64,000 bases of DNA, taken from positions 930,001 to 994,000 of the forward strand of contig NZ_CP037953.1 of NCBI RefSeq assembly GCF_009756665.1, in the 5' to 3' direction. Position numbers and translations under genes: made by a program. The notes below the pieces were generated by a model that was not told the origin of the DNA, ran no database searches, and worked only from the letters and a program-made list of their open reading frames with translations. Source of the DNA: Permianibacter aggregans. GTDB lineage: Bacteria; Pseudomonadota; Gammaproteobacteria; Enterobacterales; Permianibacteraceae. Below, piece after piece: positions 17,471-26,977 of this stretch. How positions within the stretch are numbered: position 1 is the stretch's first letter; each line of letters opens with the position of its first letter.

Positions 17471-20167
17471 TTAGAAAGTCTGGGTGTAGCGGACGTACGG
17501 TACGCGACCATAACCATCATACAGGTTGAAGTCGAAACCGCGGCCGGTCGGATCGAACGGATCCAGAACCGGATCTTCGTCGGTCAGGTTATTGACACCA
17601 ACCGTCAAACGACCATTCCACGGGGTATTCCAGTTGACCTGGAGGTTGTGGGTGGTCCAAGACGGGAGGGTGTGCGAGTAACCGTAGTCGTTATTACCAG
17701 CACGAGCTTCGGTACCAGCAGTCGACAGTGTGCCATCGATGTAGTTGATGTTCCAGACGACGGAGAAGTCGCTGATCACCCACTCGTTCGCCAGAATCGC
17801 ACGGATTTCCGGAGCACTCGGGTCACCAACAATGTTGGCGCCGCCGTCAACACTGAACTCATCCATATAGGTGATGGTCAGCATGTTCTTCAAACGACCA
17901 GCTTCAGCGAAATCGAAGTTGGTTTCGAAGTTCAGGTCAAGACCGCTGGACTCCAGCGTACCCAGGTTGACCGAACCGCGCTGCGCGTAAAGCACTTCGC
18001 CAGCAGAACCGAACGCGACACCCAGACCGTTCGACGGAACTGGCGGGTTGACGTTGGTCGGAAGCAGAGAAAGACCCGACGGGCAGTTCGAAGAAGCACC
18101 GCTCAAGCACGAAATCAGACGACCGGTGGAGATGGCCGCAACACGACCCTCAACTTCGATATTGAAGTAGTCCAAGGTCATGTTCAGCCACTCAGTCGGC
18201 TGCCAAGCCAGACCTGCGGAGAACTGATCCGACTGTTCAGAAGTCAGGTTCGGGTTAGCCAACGCGTAAGCAGTAACCTGAACCGAGCAGGTCGGGGCCA
18301 GACCAAATGCGATACAGGTAGGAGCGTGAGTGACGGTGTCAGCCGAGAAAGCTGGTTGAGCGGTCACGTCGGACAGCGCCGGAGCACGGAAGCCCTGACC
18401 AAATGAAGCACGCAGGGTCAGTTCATCAATTGGCTGGTAACGGAAGGAGATCTTCGGAGAAGTATCGCTACCGTAGTCGCTGTAGCTGTCGTAACGAGCC
18501 GCAATGCTGGTTTCGAAGCCATCGAAGAATGGCAACAGCATTTCGAAGTAGAACGCATCAACAGTACGGCCACCGAATGAAGAGTTACCGGCGGAACCGA
18601 CGATCTGGCCAGAAGACTGCAGCGTATCGTAGATGTCTTCATAGACTTCTTTACGTGTCTCGGCACCGACTGCCATGCTGGCTACACCACCGCCAAGCTC
18701 GAACAGGTCGAAGCTGGCATTGGCGTAGTATTCGGTGATACGAGAAACGGAGTCACGGGTAATCGTGGCAATCATCGAATCCAGGATGTCACGATCAACG
18801 TTGAACGGGTCGTAAACGTTATAGGTGCCATTAGAAATCAGCTGTTGAGCCAGGCCGCCGACAACATAGTTACGACCCAGTTCGTAGAACTTGGCTTCAG
18901 TCAAACGGGCGCCAACATCAACCGTCACATCACCGATCATGCCTTCGAAACCGATCAGTGTGTCGTAGGTGTTTTTATCAGTGGTGGTATCACGCGGACC
19001 CAATGCTGCAAAACGGTGGCGCATGAAGTAAGGCACAGTCGGATCATAGCCAGCACCCGGAGCGACCACCGCTGGGTGGTTCGGAGAACCAACCGGCAGG
19101 AAGATCGAACCGCCCGGCCAAGGCGAAGAAGGAACCGGAGCATAACGACCAAACGATTCGGCGCGGCTGACCGTAGCAGTCATGTAAGCAGTCCAATCGT
19201 CATTGATTTCGTACTCACCACGGGTAAACAGCGAGCTGGTTTCGATGTTGGCCTCGTCAGCGGCTTGCGCGGTGAAGTCATAGAAGCAGCGCTGCGAAGA
19301 GCCCGAACCACTGATAAAGAAATCAGGGAAAGCAGCCCCCGAGCAAGTGCCCGGCAGTACTGAACCATAAGTTGGGTTGGCAACGAAACCGCCAGCGCGG
19401 AAGCCGTACAACGTGCCCGGCGCAGCAATGGCTGTGAACAGGTTGTTCGAGAAGGTAGACGCACCACCAGTCGACCATGGACGGTCACGCTGGAACACGA
19501 TTTCACGCTCGTTTGACGAGAAGCCGACGATCAGGCTGCCTTTGTCGCCAGCGGCGCCCATCAACACGTGCATTTCGTCAGTGTCACCGCCTTCACGGCT
19601 TGGACGGCTTTCGCCGTACTTCAGCTCAACGCCGCTGAAATCTTTACGAGTGATGACGTTGACAACGCCACCGATAGCGTCGGTACCATAGATAGCGGAA
19701 GCACCGTCACTCAGGATTTCGATGCGCTCAACGGCACCCAGCGGAATGGCGTTCAAATCCTGCGCGCTGCCGGTGTCCGGAGAAACCGGCGCACGACGAC
19801 CGTCGATCAGGATCAGAGTACGACCACCACCCAGGCCACGCAGGCTCAACTCAGAGAATGACTGAGCAGACGAACCGGACTGTGGGCGGAAAGAACCGAA
19901 AGAGTTGAAAGTGGTATTACGCAGCAGGTCCGAAACCGAAGTGTAACCCGAAGTATCAATTTGCTCGCGGTCGATAACGGTAACCGGCAGAGCACCTTCG
20001 ACATCGGAGCGCTTGATGCGCGAACCGGTGACTTCGATACGCTGGGCTTTTTCTTCGCCTTCGCCTTCTTCCGCTGCGTATGCCGGAACAGCGGCTGCGA
20101 TCGCTGCACCGCCGATCAGCGCGAAGCGAACAGCTTTGGCAATTAGGGTATTACGTTGAGTACTCAA
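17471..20167 (-). CDS. TonB-dependent outer-membrane receptor
   Basis: About 898 residues with signal peptide (STQRNTLIAKAVRFALIGG, cleavage near PAYAAEE), a TonB-box-like segment QRIEVTGSRIKR, a plug domain (ALPVTVIDREQIDTSGYTSV and the IEILSDGASAIYGTDAIGG signature) and a C-terminal 22-strand barrel ending YVRYTQTF with terminal Phe. It imports an unknown substrate. I prefer the TTG start at 20167 because AGGGAGAA precedes it at the right distance and it gives a normal signal peptide. ATGs at 20230 and 20248 remain possible but add 21-27 polar residues and lack a good ribosome site. It has its own promoter and terminator. Partners for energy could be the TonB2-type operon nearby. Confidence 0.93.
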   Translation of the reverse strand: MSTQRNTLIAKAVRFALIGGAAIAAAVPAYAAEEGEGEEKAQRIEVTGSRIKRSDVEGALPVTVIDREQIDTSGYTSVSDLLRNTTFNSFGSFRPQSGSSAQSFSELSLRGLGGGRTLILIDGRRAPVSPDTGSAQDLNAIPLGAVERIEILSDGASAIYGTDAIGGVVNVITRKDFSGVELKYGESRPSREGGDTDEMHVLMGAAGDKGSLIVGFSSNEREIVFQRDRPWSTGGASTFSNNLFTAIAAPGTLYGFRAGGFVANPTYGSVLPGTCSGAAFPDFFISGSGSSQRCFYDFTAQAADEANIETSSLFTRGEYEINDDWTAYMTATVSRAESFGRYAPVPSSPWPGGSIFLPVGSPNHPAVVAPGAGYDPTVPYFMRHRFAALGPRDTTTDKNTYDTLIGFEGMIGDVTVDVGARLTEAKFYELGRNYVVGGLAQQLISNGTYNVYDPFNVDRDILDSMIATITRDSVSRITEYYANASFDLFELGGGVASMAVGAETRKEVYEDIYDTLQSSGQIVGSAGNSSFGGRTVDAFYFEMLLPFFDGFETSIAARYDSYSDYGSDTSPKISFRYQPIDELTLRASFGQGFRAPALSDVTAQPAFSADTVTHAPTCIAFGLAPTCSVQVTAYALANPNLTSEQSDQFSAGLAWQPTEWLNMTLDYFNIEVEGRVAAISTGRLISCLSGASSNCPSGLSLLPTNVNPPVPSNGLGVAFGSAGEVLYAQRGSVNLGTLESSGLDLNFETNFDFAEAGRLKNMLTITYMDEFSVDGGANIVGDPSAPEIRAILANEWVISDFSVVWNINYIDGTLSTAGTEARAGNNDYGYSHTLPSWTTHNLQVNWNTPWNGRLTVGVNNLTDEDPVLDPFDPTGRGFDFNLYDGYGRVPYVRYTQTF

Positions 20168-20666
20168 TGTCGTTCTCCCTGGTTGTTTTGAGGGTTCACA
20201 GGCGCTGCCGACTTTATGTTTATTCGTCATAAATGTCGGATACGCCATTAATGGCCCGGGATGGGCCTGATCTGTCCGGGGTCGATACTAACTAGGTTGT
20301 TTCAGATTGGTCAACAGTTTTTCAGATTAAATAAATGGTCGTTTTTTCAGCATTTTTGTTGGTTTTTCTGGTGCGTGCAGCGCGCCGTTGGTGCATCAAG
20401 AAGTCGTTACTGGCCGTCGCATTTTGGTTTTAGAAACGGCAGGTGATGAGAATGTCGCATTGCACCAAATTATTTGTTAGTGTCTGGGCATTCATGTCGA
20501 TACAGCACCGAATTGGCGCGCATCAATTCAATGCAAATATCATGCGCGCTGCTATAGATGAGTTCTATGCGCTATAAGTTGCTGATATATTTCCCGTTTG
20601 CCAAGCATCTTGCGTGGCCTGGCGAGACCGATAAGCGATGATCAATCCCAAACCCGGAGCGGCTTC
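20168..20666. other. Divergent intergenic region between receptor and sapA
   Basis: About 500 bp if both TTG starts are right. It holds the receptor promoter (20285-20314) and AT-rich sequence before sapA. I see no convincing rightward promoter or operator, only weak -10-like TATAGA and TATAAG near 20553-20575. Confidence 0.5.
20285..20314 (-). promoter_or_regulatory. Sigma70-type promoter of the TonB-dependent receptor
   Basis: Leftward TTGACC (20309-20314), 18-base spacer, TAGTAT (20285-20290). It lies about 120 bp before the preferred receptor start. Confidence 0.6.
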
Positions 20667-22283
20667 TTGAACGTACGATGGCTACGCACGGCATTGGTCG
20701 CGGCGTCAGCGGCGACGCTTTCTGCCTGCTCACCAACGGCCTCGGATACCCGCTTGGCCAGCTTGGTATTCTGTTCGGAAGGCAATCCGGAGTCCTTCAA
20801 TCCGCAGCTTGCGACCTCGGGCACCACGTTTGATGCCACGGCCCGGACGGTTTATGATGCACTGGTCAGGTTCAACTCGGAAACGGTCACCGTCGATCCA
20901 GCGCTGGCACGAAGTTGGAACAATCTGGATCAAGGCAAGCGCTGGCGCTTTCAGCTTCGTGATGATGTCTGGTTCCATCGCACTGAAGAGTTTCAGCCCA
21001 GCAGACCGTTTAATGCTGATGATGTGGTATTCAGTTTCAAGCGTCAGCTTGATGACAACCATCCGTTCCATGACATTGGTGGTGGCACTTACCCCTACTT
21101 TCAGATTACCGGTTTAAGCGACAAGCTGTTGGATGTGCGCGCCATTGACCGTTACACCGTTGAGTTCTTGCTGCGGGAAAAAGAGCCTCGGTTCCTGGAA
21201 ATGCTGTCAATGGAGTTCGCCTCGATCTTGTCAGCCGAATACGCTGACTGGCTGACCGCACGACAACGACCGGAACAAATTGATCAGCATCCGATTGGTA
21301 CGGGCCCATTCCAGTTTGTCAGCTATCGCCCCAATCGTGATATTCGCTTCAAACGCTTCGATCATTATTTTCTTGGCGCAGCAAAGCTGAGGGATCTGAT
21401 TTTCGCCATTACGCCCAACACCAGCCTGCGCCTATCGCGCTTGCGTGCTGGCGAATGCGATGTCATGGCCCAGCCTTCGCCGGCGCAGCATCAGTTTATC
21501 CGTCAGATACCGGAGCTGCGCCTGATTCAGCAGCGAGGCCTGAATATCAGTTATTGGGCGTTCAACACCCAGAAGCCTCCGTTCCAGGATGTCCGGGTTC
21601 GGCAAGCGTTCAACTTTGCCATCAACCGACAGCCGATTATCGATACCGTGTATTTCTCGTCGGCAGAACTCGCGGTCAGTCCGGTACCGCCATCGCTGTT
21701 GCCTCATGAGCAGCAGATTCCGATTTATCGTTTTGATCCGTTGTATGCGCGCGAGTTGTTGCAGCAGGCCAATTTCCCTTTTGAGCAAACCATCGAAATC
21801 TGGGCGATGCCCGTTTCCCGCCCTTACAATCCCAATGCGCGCAAGATGGCAGAACTCATTCAGGAGGATTTGCGCCACATTGGCGTCAAGGCACGTATCG
21901 TCAGCTACGAATGGCGCGAGTTTTTACGCCGGGTTTCGCTTGGTGAGGCGCAATCGGTATTGATGGGTTGGTCAGCGGATTTGCCCAGCCCGGATAATTT
22001 TCTGTCGCCACTGTTATCCTGCGCCGCCATGCAAGTCGGTTCAAATAGAGCTTTTTGGTGCGATCAGGAGTTTGACGCACTGTTACAGCGGGCACTGGAA
22101 GCCAATGACCCGACCACGCGCCAGCAGATCTATCTGGACGCCTTGCGCATGTTCAAACATCAAGCTCCCTGGCTGACCATTGCTCACGGCTCGCAGTCAA
22201 TCGCCACTCGCGCCAATGTCAAGTTTGTGGATTTGAATTTCTCCGGTGGCGTCAATTTTCTGCGCACGGAGAAATCACTATGA
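20667..22283 (+). CDS. sapA: Peptide ABC transporter substrate-binding lipoprotein, SapA-like
   Basis: A 538-residue periplasmic binding protein of the SBP_bac_5 (oligopeptide/SapA) family, anchored as a lipoprotein. The TTG start at 20667 is preceded by GGAG and gives a signal peptide with lipobox LSAC. An upstream TTG at 20598 would add 23 residues. Family motifs include the ligand-domain entry FNADDVVFSFKRQLDD and PIGTGPFQFVSYRPN. SapA in enteric bacteria and Haemophilus binds antimicrobial peptides or haem, while SapBCDF of E. coli has been linked to putrescine export. The ligand here is not known. First gene of sapABCDF, overlapping sapB by 4 bases. Confidence 0.88.
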   Translation: MNVRWLRTALVAASAATLSACSPTASDTRLASLVFCSEGNPESFNPQLATSGTTFDATARTVYDALVRFNSETVTVDPALARSWNNLDQGKRWRFQLRDDVWFHRTEEFQPSRPFNADDVVFSFKRQLDDNHPFHDIGGGTYPYFQITGLSDKLLDVRAIDRYTVEFLLREKEPRFLEMLSMEFASILSAEYADWLTARQRPEQIDQHPIGTGPFQFVSYRPNRDIRFKRFDHYFLGAAKLRDLIFAITPNTSLRLSRLRAGECDVMAQPSPAQHQFIRQIPELRLIQQRGLNISYWAFNTQKPPFQDVRVRQAFNFAINRQPIIDTVYFSSAELAVSPVPPSLLPHEQQIPIYRFDPLYARELLQQANFPFEQTIEIWAMPVSRPYNPNARKMAELIQEDLRHIGVKARIVSYEWREFLRRVSLGEAQSVLMGWSADLPSPDNFLSPLLSCAAMQVGSNRAFWCDQEFDALLQRALEANDPTTRQQIYLDALRMFKHQAPWLTIAHGSQSIATRANVKFVDLNFSGGVNFLRTEKSL

Positions 22284-23224
22284 CCGCCAGCGTGTTGCGC
22301 CAAGTGGTGCTGATGCTTGGCAATATCATCGGCGTCATTGTGCTGTGTTTCCTGTTTCATCAGTTTCTTGAGCATCAACAACAGTTGCCATGGTGGCAGT
22401 CGCTTTGGCAGTTCGTCCGCACCATTGTCAGCGGCGAACTTGGTATGACCCAGGATGGGGCTCCAATCGTTCAGGAGTTTTTTCGCCGCTTGCCGGCAAC
22501 CATTGAACTGTGGGTAAGCGCCATTGTGCTGGCGTTCTTGATCGGCATTCCTGCTGGCGTCATGGCCGCGACCCAACGTCTGCGTTGGCCGGACCGGGTG
22601 GTCGAGATCTTTGCGCTGATAGGTTTTTCGCTACCGGTGTTCTGGTGGGCACTGTTGCTGGTGCTATGGTTTTCGCTGGAACTGGAAATTACGCCGGTAT
22701 CCGAGCGGATTGGTTTTTTTTATGACATTGAACCGGTCACGGGTTTTATTCTGATTGACTCGCTGCTGGCACATGAAAAATATGGCATTGAGGCGTTCCT
22801 TAACGCACTGCTGCACTTGTTGCTGCCGGTTGCCGTATTAGCGATATTGCCGACTGCACTCGTTACCCGCGTCACCAAGACTTATTTGGTAAGTGTATTG
22901 TCCAGCGATTACATCCGGATGGCGCGCGGACAAGGCTTCAGCGAACGTCGTCTGGTGTGGAAACATGGCTTGGCGAATATTGCTGCGCCGATATTACAGA
23001 TTTTCAGCTTGCAATTGTCATCGCTGTTTACCGGCGTATTTCTGATTGAAGCGATCTTCTCCTGGCCCGGAGTCAGTGCCTGGTTGTTGGAACGGGTGCA
23101 GGTTGGCGATTACGACACGGTGATCATGGGCGGATTTCTGCTGGCCAGCTTGTTGGTCGTTGTCAATGCGCTGATGGATAGCATCAGTACGCTGGCCGAG
23201 CCCCGTCGCCGGAGGGCCCGCTGA
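22280..23224 (+). CDS. sapB: ABC transporter permease SapB-like
   Basis: A 314-residue inner-membrane permease of the DppB/OppB type with about six membrane helices. The first is at residues 10-30. The EAA-like loop that contacts the ATPases is seen in YIRMARGQGFSERRLVWKHG. It overlaps sapA by 4 bases and sapC by 1 base. SapB and SapC together form the membrane channel of the transporter. Confidence 0.9.
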   Translation: MTASVLRQVVLMLGNIIGVIVLCFLFHQFLEHQQQLPWWQSLWQFVRTIVSGELGMTQDGAPIVQEFFRRLPATIELWVSAIVLAFLIGIPAGVMAATQRLRWPDRVVEIFALIGFSLPVFWWALLLVLWFSLELEITPVSERIGFFYDIEPVTGFILIDSLLAHEKYGIEAFLNALLHLLLPVAVLAILPTALVTRVTKTYLVSVLSSDYIRMARGQGFSERRLVWKHGLANIAAPILQIFSLQLSSLFTGVFLIEAIFSWPGVSAWLLERVQVGDYDTVIMGGFLLASLLVVVNALMDSISTLAEPRRRRAR

Positions 23225-24078
23225 TGTACGTCAGCCTCTGGAGTCGATTCGCCAACAAACCGTTTGCGTTGCCATCGCTGTTCTTGTTGTTGGCTATCAC
23301 CTTATTGGCCGTGCTCGGTCGCTGGCTGGCACCGTTCGACCCGACACTCGTTCATGAAAACGCGGTGCTGTTGCCACCGTTCTGGATGGAGTCCGGACAA
23401 ACCAGTTTTGTGCTCGGTACTGACGATCTCGGTCGCGATATGCTGTCACGACTGATTCATGGCGCCCGCTTGACGATGGGCTCTGCCAGCATTGCTGTGC
23501 TGGCCGCCGGACTGGTTGGCTGGCTGCTAGGCAGCATCGCGGCATTTCTGCCGAATTGGGTGGTTGTGCTGCCAAACCGCTTTATGGACACACTGTTGGC
23601 GTTACCTTCCTTGCTGCTCGCGGTACTGATGGCCGTCGCGTTCGGCACCAGCATTTTCACCGGCATAGCGGCTGTCGCACTGGCCTTGGCGCCACACTTC
23701 TATCGCGTCACCTATCAGTCAATAAAAAATGAATCGTCACGCGAATATGTTGCTGCGGCGCGACTCGATGGCGCCGATGGATTTTCAATTTATTTTCAAA
23801 CCCTGATGCCGAATATCGCTGTTCCCCTGATCGTGCAATTGACGCTGGCCTTTTCCGCGGCGATTCTCGATATCGCCGCACTCGGTTTCCTCGGACTCGC
23901 GGCCACTGGCGCCATTCCGGAATGGGGTAATCTACTTTCTTCTGCGCACGACTTCATCCAGATTGCGCCATGGACGGTGGCGCTACCTGGCCTGGCCATT
24001 TTGTTGACGGTGCTCTGCGTTAACATTGTCGGCGGCGCTTTGCGTGCCAGCCTCGATCCAAAAGGCGTTCAACGATGA
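23224..24078 (+). CDS. sapC: ABC transporter permease SapC-like
   Basis: A 284-residue permease of the DppC/OppC type with N-terminal membrane helix (about residues 15-35) and a BPD_transp_1 domain. The loop REYVAAARLDGADGFSIYF is the EAA-like contact for the ATPases. The phrase LGTDDLGRDMLSRLIHGAR is the DppC/SapC family signature. It overlaps both neighbours, so the five sap genes are strictly co-translated. Confidence 0.9.
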   Translation: MYVSLWSRFANKPFALPSLFLLLAITLLAVLGRWLAPFDPTLVHENAVLLPPFWMESGQTSFVLGTDDLGRDMLSRLIHGARLTMGSASIAVLAAGLVGWLLGSIAAFLPNWVVVLPNRFMDTLLALPSLLLAVLMAVAFGTSIFTGIAAVALALAPHFYRVTYQSIKNESSREYVAAARLDGADGFSIYFQTLMPNIAVPLIVQLTLAFSAAILDIAALGFLGLAATGAIPEWGNLLSSAHDFIQIAPWTVALPGLAILLTVLCVNIVGGALRASLDPKGVQR

Positions 24079-25049
24079 GTCTGTTACGGGTCGATAATTT
24101 CTCGGTGGAATTTCCGTCGCTGTACGGCGATGTACGCGTGGTCGATAATTTCTCGATTCAAATGGGCGTCGGTGAAATCCACGGCCTGGTCGGCGAATCC
24201 GGCTCCGGCAAAAGTCTGGCCGTGCTCGGCATGCTCGACTTGCTCGACAGCAGCGAAGCGAAAACCCGTGTTGACCATTTGAGTTTGAATGATAAAGATC
24301 TGCTACGCTGTTCCAGCGTTGAGCGCAGGCGCTGGTTGGCCAAACACGCGTCGATTATTTTTCAGGACGCACACAGCAGCCTGAATCCGGCGTTCACCAT
24401 TGGCGCCCAGCTTGACGAAGTCATTCGCACCCACCATGAGATCGGCAAAGCTGAACGCAAAGAACGCGCCGCCGAATTGCTGCACCAGGTCGGCATTCAC
24501 AATATTGCACCGACACTGAAAAGTTATCCGCACCAGTTTTCCGGCAGCATGCATCAGCGCATCATCATTGCCTTGGCGCTGGCCTGTGAACCGGCGCTGC
24601 TGATTGCCGACGAACCGACCACCGGCCAGGACGTGACCGTACAGGCGCAAATTCTGGAATTGCTGTTTGAACTGAACGCCAGCCGAGGCATGGGCTTGTT
24701 ATTGGTCACACATGACATCGCACTGTTAAACGAGCATTTCAACAACATCACGGTGATGTACTGCGGCCAGGTTGCCGAAAGCGGCCCAGCCGCAGCGGTA
24801 CTGAACCGGCCACATCATCCGTACACCCAAGCCCTGCTCGACAGCTTGCCGAATCTGCATCATCGCAGTCGGCGCATGTGGTCACTGCGAGGCGCGACAC
24901 CGAGCATGCTGCATCTACCGGTCGGTTGCTATTTCGGTCCCCGTTGCCCGCGCGCCGAGCGTGAATGCGTCAACGTCGTCGCGCTGAATACCGAAACCGA
25001 TCATCATTATCGCTGCCTGTTCCCGCTGCATGTCGAGGAGCAAGAATGA
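24075..25049 (+). CDS. sapD: ABC transporter ATPase SapD-like
   Basis: A 324-residue ATPase. Walker A is GESGSGKS, Q-loop is IIFQDAHSSLNP, Walker B LLIADEPTTGQD and the switch His is in LLVTHDI. The signature motif reads FSGSMHQR instead of LSGGQ, and the D-loop is GQD instead of ALD. The C-terminal oligopeptide-transporter domain has LPVGCYFGPRCPRAERECV, whose Cys residues resemble the Fe-S or zinc motif of Opp/Dpp ATPases. SapD of enteric bacteria also departs from the consensus signature, so this does not imply loss of function. Confidence 0.9.
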   Translation: MSLLRVDNFSVEFPSLYGDVRVVDNFSIQMGVGEIHGLVGESGSGKSLAVLGMLDLLDSSEAKTRVDHLSLNDKDLLRCSSVERRRWLAKHASIIFQDAHSSLNPAFTIGAQLDEVIRTHHEIGKAERKERAAELLHQVGIHNIAPTLKSYPHQFSGSMHQRIIIALALACEPALLIADEPTTGQDVTVQAQILELLFELNASRGMGLLLVTHDIALLNEHFNNITVMYCGQVAESGPAAAVLNRPHHPYTQALLDSLPNLHHRSRRMWSLRGATPSMLHLPVGCYFGPRCPRAERECVNVVALNTETDHHYRCLFPLHVEEQE

Positions 25050-26014
25050 CCGGGCCGTTACTGTCCTTGAATCACGTTTCACACCGCTTCGCGGTACAGC
25101 GTGACTGGCCGGCCCGTGCCAGGCAAAAAACCGCGCTACATGATATTTCGTTCACGCTGGATCGTGGCCGAACTCTGGCCGTAGTCGGTGAAGGCGGTTC
25201 CGGCAAAAGCACACTGGCGCGTGTTATTGCCGGCTTGCTGAAACCGAGCGAAGGCGAAGTGCGCTTCAATGGCATCGACATGTATACCCGCGAGCGCGAA
25301 CTGCAATTGCAACTACGCCGTCATGTGCGGATGGTGTTCCAGAATCCGAATGCTTCGCTGAATCCGCGCACAACCATTGGTCAGCAACTGGAGTTGGCAC
25401 TGCAACACCTGACTCAGCTTGGACCACGGCAACGCATTGAGCGCATCAATGAAGCGCTGAGCAAGGTGGGCCTGCAGGCCGATCACAAGGACCATTACCC
25501 GCACCAATTCTCCACCGGTCAGCGCCAGCGTGTTGCCATTGCCCGCGCCATCATGCTGAACCCGCAGTTGATTGTCGCTGACGAACCGATCTCGACACTC
25601 GATGCATCAGTACAGGCACAGATCATGAACCTGATGCTGGATCTGCAGGACACGCTCAGCCTCAGTTATGTATTGATTTCCAATGATCTGGCCATTGCCA
25701 AAGTCATGAGTGATCAGATCATGGTCATGTATGCCGGCGAAATCATGGAATACGGCCCGGTTGAAACCGTTTACGAAACGCCGCTGCACCCCTACACCCG
25801 GGCACTGTTCGCCGCCAGCCCGAGCATACGTGACGTGATGAAAGTCTCTTCGACACCGCTTCGTGGTGAGCTCGGCAGCGCCGGCATGGCCGCTGTCGGT
25901 TGTCCATTGTCGCGGCGCTGCCCGTTTGCCGATGAACATTGCAAAACGGCCCGGCCGGAACGGCGCTTGATGGAACAACAACTGGTGTTCTGTCACAAAG
26001 CCGGTGAGGTTTAA
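25046..26014 (+). CDS. sapF: ABC transporter ATPase SapF-like
   Basis: A 322-residue ATPase, second of the SapD/SapF pair. Walker A GEGGSGKSTLAR, signature FSTGQRQRVAIARA, Walker B LIVADEPISTLD, with the switch position YVLISNDLAIAK carrying Asn instead of the usual His. The ATG at 25046 overlaps the sapD stop. A longer upstream in-frame ATG lies inside sapD. The C-terminal region has CPLSRRCPFADEHCKTARPE, with the Cys pattern of oligopeptide-transport ATPases. The missing switch His suggests an asymmetric ATPase dimer (inference). Confidence 0.88.
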   Translation: MTGPLLSLNHVSHRFAVQRDWPARARQKTALHDISFTLDRGRTLAVVGEGGSGKSTLARVIAGLLKPSEGEVRFNGIDMYTRERELQLQLRRHVRMVFQNPNASLNPRTTIGQQLELALQHLTQLGPRQRIERINEALSKVGLQADHKDHYPHQFSTGQRQRVAIARAIMLNPQLIVADEPISTLDASVQAQIMNLMLDLQDTLSLSYVLISNDLAIAKVMSDQIMVMYAGEIMEYGPVETVYETPLHPYTRALFAASPSIRDVMKVSSTPLRGELGSAGMAAVGCPLSRRCPFADEHCKTARPERRLMEQQLVFCHKAGEV

Positions 26015-26100
26015 GCGAGAGTCAGCGGACCAGTCGAAGCGCAAGCGTCTAATCGGCCTGTGGTAAAATCCGGCCCCCACTAAACATAAGGGTGTTACTC

Positions 26101-26895
26101 ATGGGTTTTTTGAGCGGAAAACGCGCACTGATCGTCGGATTGGCCAGTGACCGGTCCATCGCACACGGCGTCGCCGAAGCCATGCATCGCGAAGGTGCCG
26201 AGTTGGCGTTCAATTATCAAAATGAAAAACTGAAAGACCGCGTGATCAACATGGCCGGCGAGCTCGGCTCATCGATTGCCTATGAATGCGATGTCGCCTC
26301 CGATGACAGCATCACGGCCTTTTTCGACAACATCAAAAAGCATTGGGACAAGTTCGACATTCTGGTGCACTCGGTCGCTTATGCGCCAGGCGGCCAGCTT
26401 GAGGGCGATTATCTCGATTGTGTGACCCGCGACGGTTTCCGCATTGCTCACGATATTTCCTCGTACAGCTTTGCCGCGATGGCGAAAGTCGCACGCGAGA
26501 TGATGAATCCAAACGGCGCGATGGTGACCATGACCTATCTTGGCGCCGAACGCGCGCTGCCGAATTACAACGTCATGGGTGTCGCCAAAGCCAGCCTTGA
26601 GGCAAACGTGCGTTACATGGCCGCCAGCCTTGGTCCGCGCGGCATTCGCGTCAACGCCGTGTCGGCGGGTCCGATCCGCACCCTGGCTGCCTCCGGCGTC
26701 AAAAACTTCCGCAAGATGCTGTCCTATTATGAAAAGGCCTGCCCTCTTCGTCGTAACGTCACGACCGAAGACGTTGGCAATGTCACCGCATTCCTGTGCT
26801 CGGATTTATCCTCAGCAGTGACCGGCGAAGTGATTCATGTCGACAACGGTTATCACTTTGTCAGCATGCCGGAACTCGAATCTGCCGGCGAATAA
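26101..26895 (+). CDS. fabI: Enoyl-[acyl-carrier-protein] reductase (NADH)
   Basis: This enzyme reduces trans-2-enoyl-ACP in the last step of each fatty-acid elongation cycle, and is the target of triclosan. The 264-residue SDR-type protein has the N-terminal cofactor region [15 protein letters not shown] and the FabI-type catalytic Tyr-x6-Lys in YNVMGVAKA. The ATG at 26101 is preceded by AAGGGT. An ATG-like codon 9 bases earlier is less well placed. It follows sapF by 86 bp, with a possible -10 TAAAAT near 26063, and ends at a strong bidirectional terminator. Confidence 0.95.
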   Translation: MGFLSGKRALIVGLASDRSIAHGVAEAMHREGAELAFNYQNEKLKDRVINMAGELGSSIAYECDVASDDSITAFFDNIKKHWDKFDILVHSVAYAPGGQLEGDYLDCVTRDGFRIAHDISSYSFAAMAKVAREMMNPNGAMVTMTYLGAERALPNYNVMGVAKASLEANVRYMAASLGPRGIRVNAVSAGPIRTLAASGVKNFRKMLSYYEKACPLRRNVTTEDVGNVTAFLCSDLSSAVTGEVIHVDNGYHFVSMPELESAGE

Positions 26896-26918
26896 GCGTC
26901 AGCTTGAATAAACGCCAG

Positions 26919-26952
26919 AAAAAAAGACCGGCTAAAAGCCGGTCTTTTTTTC
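26919..26952. terminator. Bidirectional terminator between fabI and ppiD
   Basis: GACCGGC and GCCGGTC form the stem, with TAAAA loop. A-run on the left and T-run on the right let it serve both convergent genes. Confidence 0.88.
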
Positions 26953-26977
26953 CAGAAGCATCAGATGCTGATGCGGA

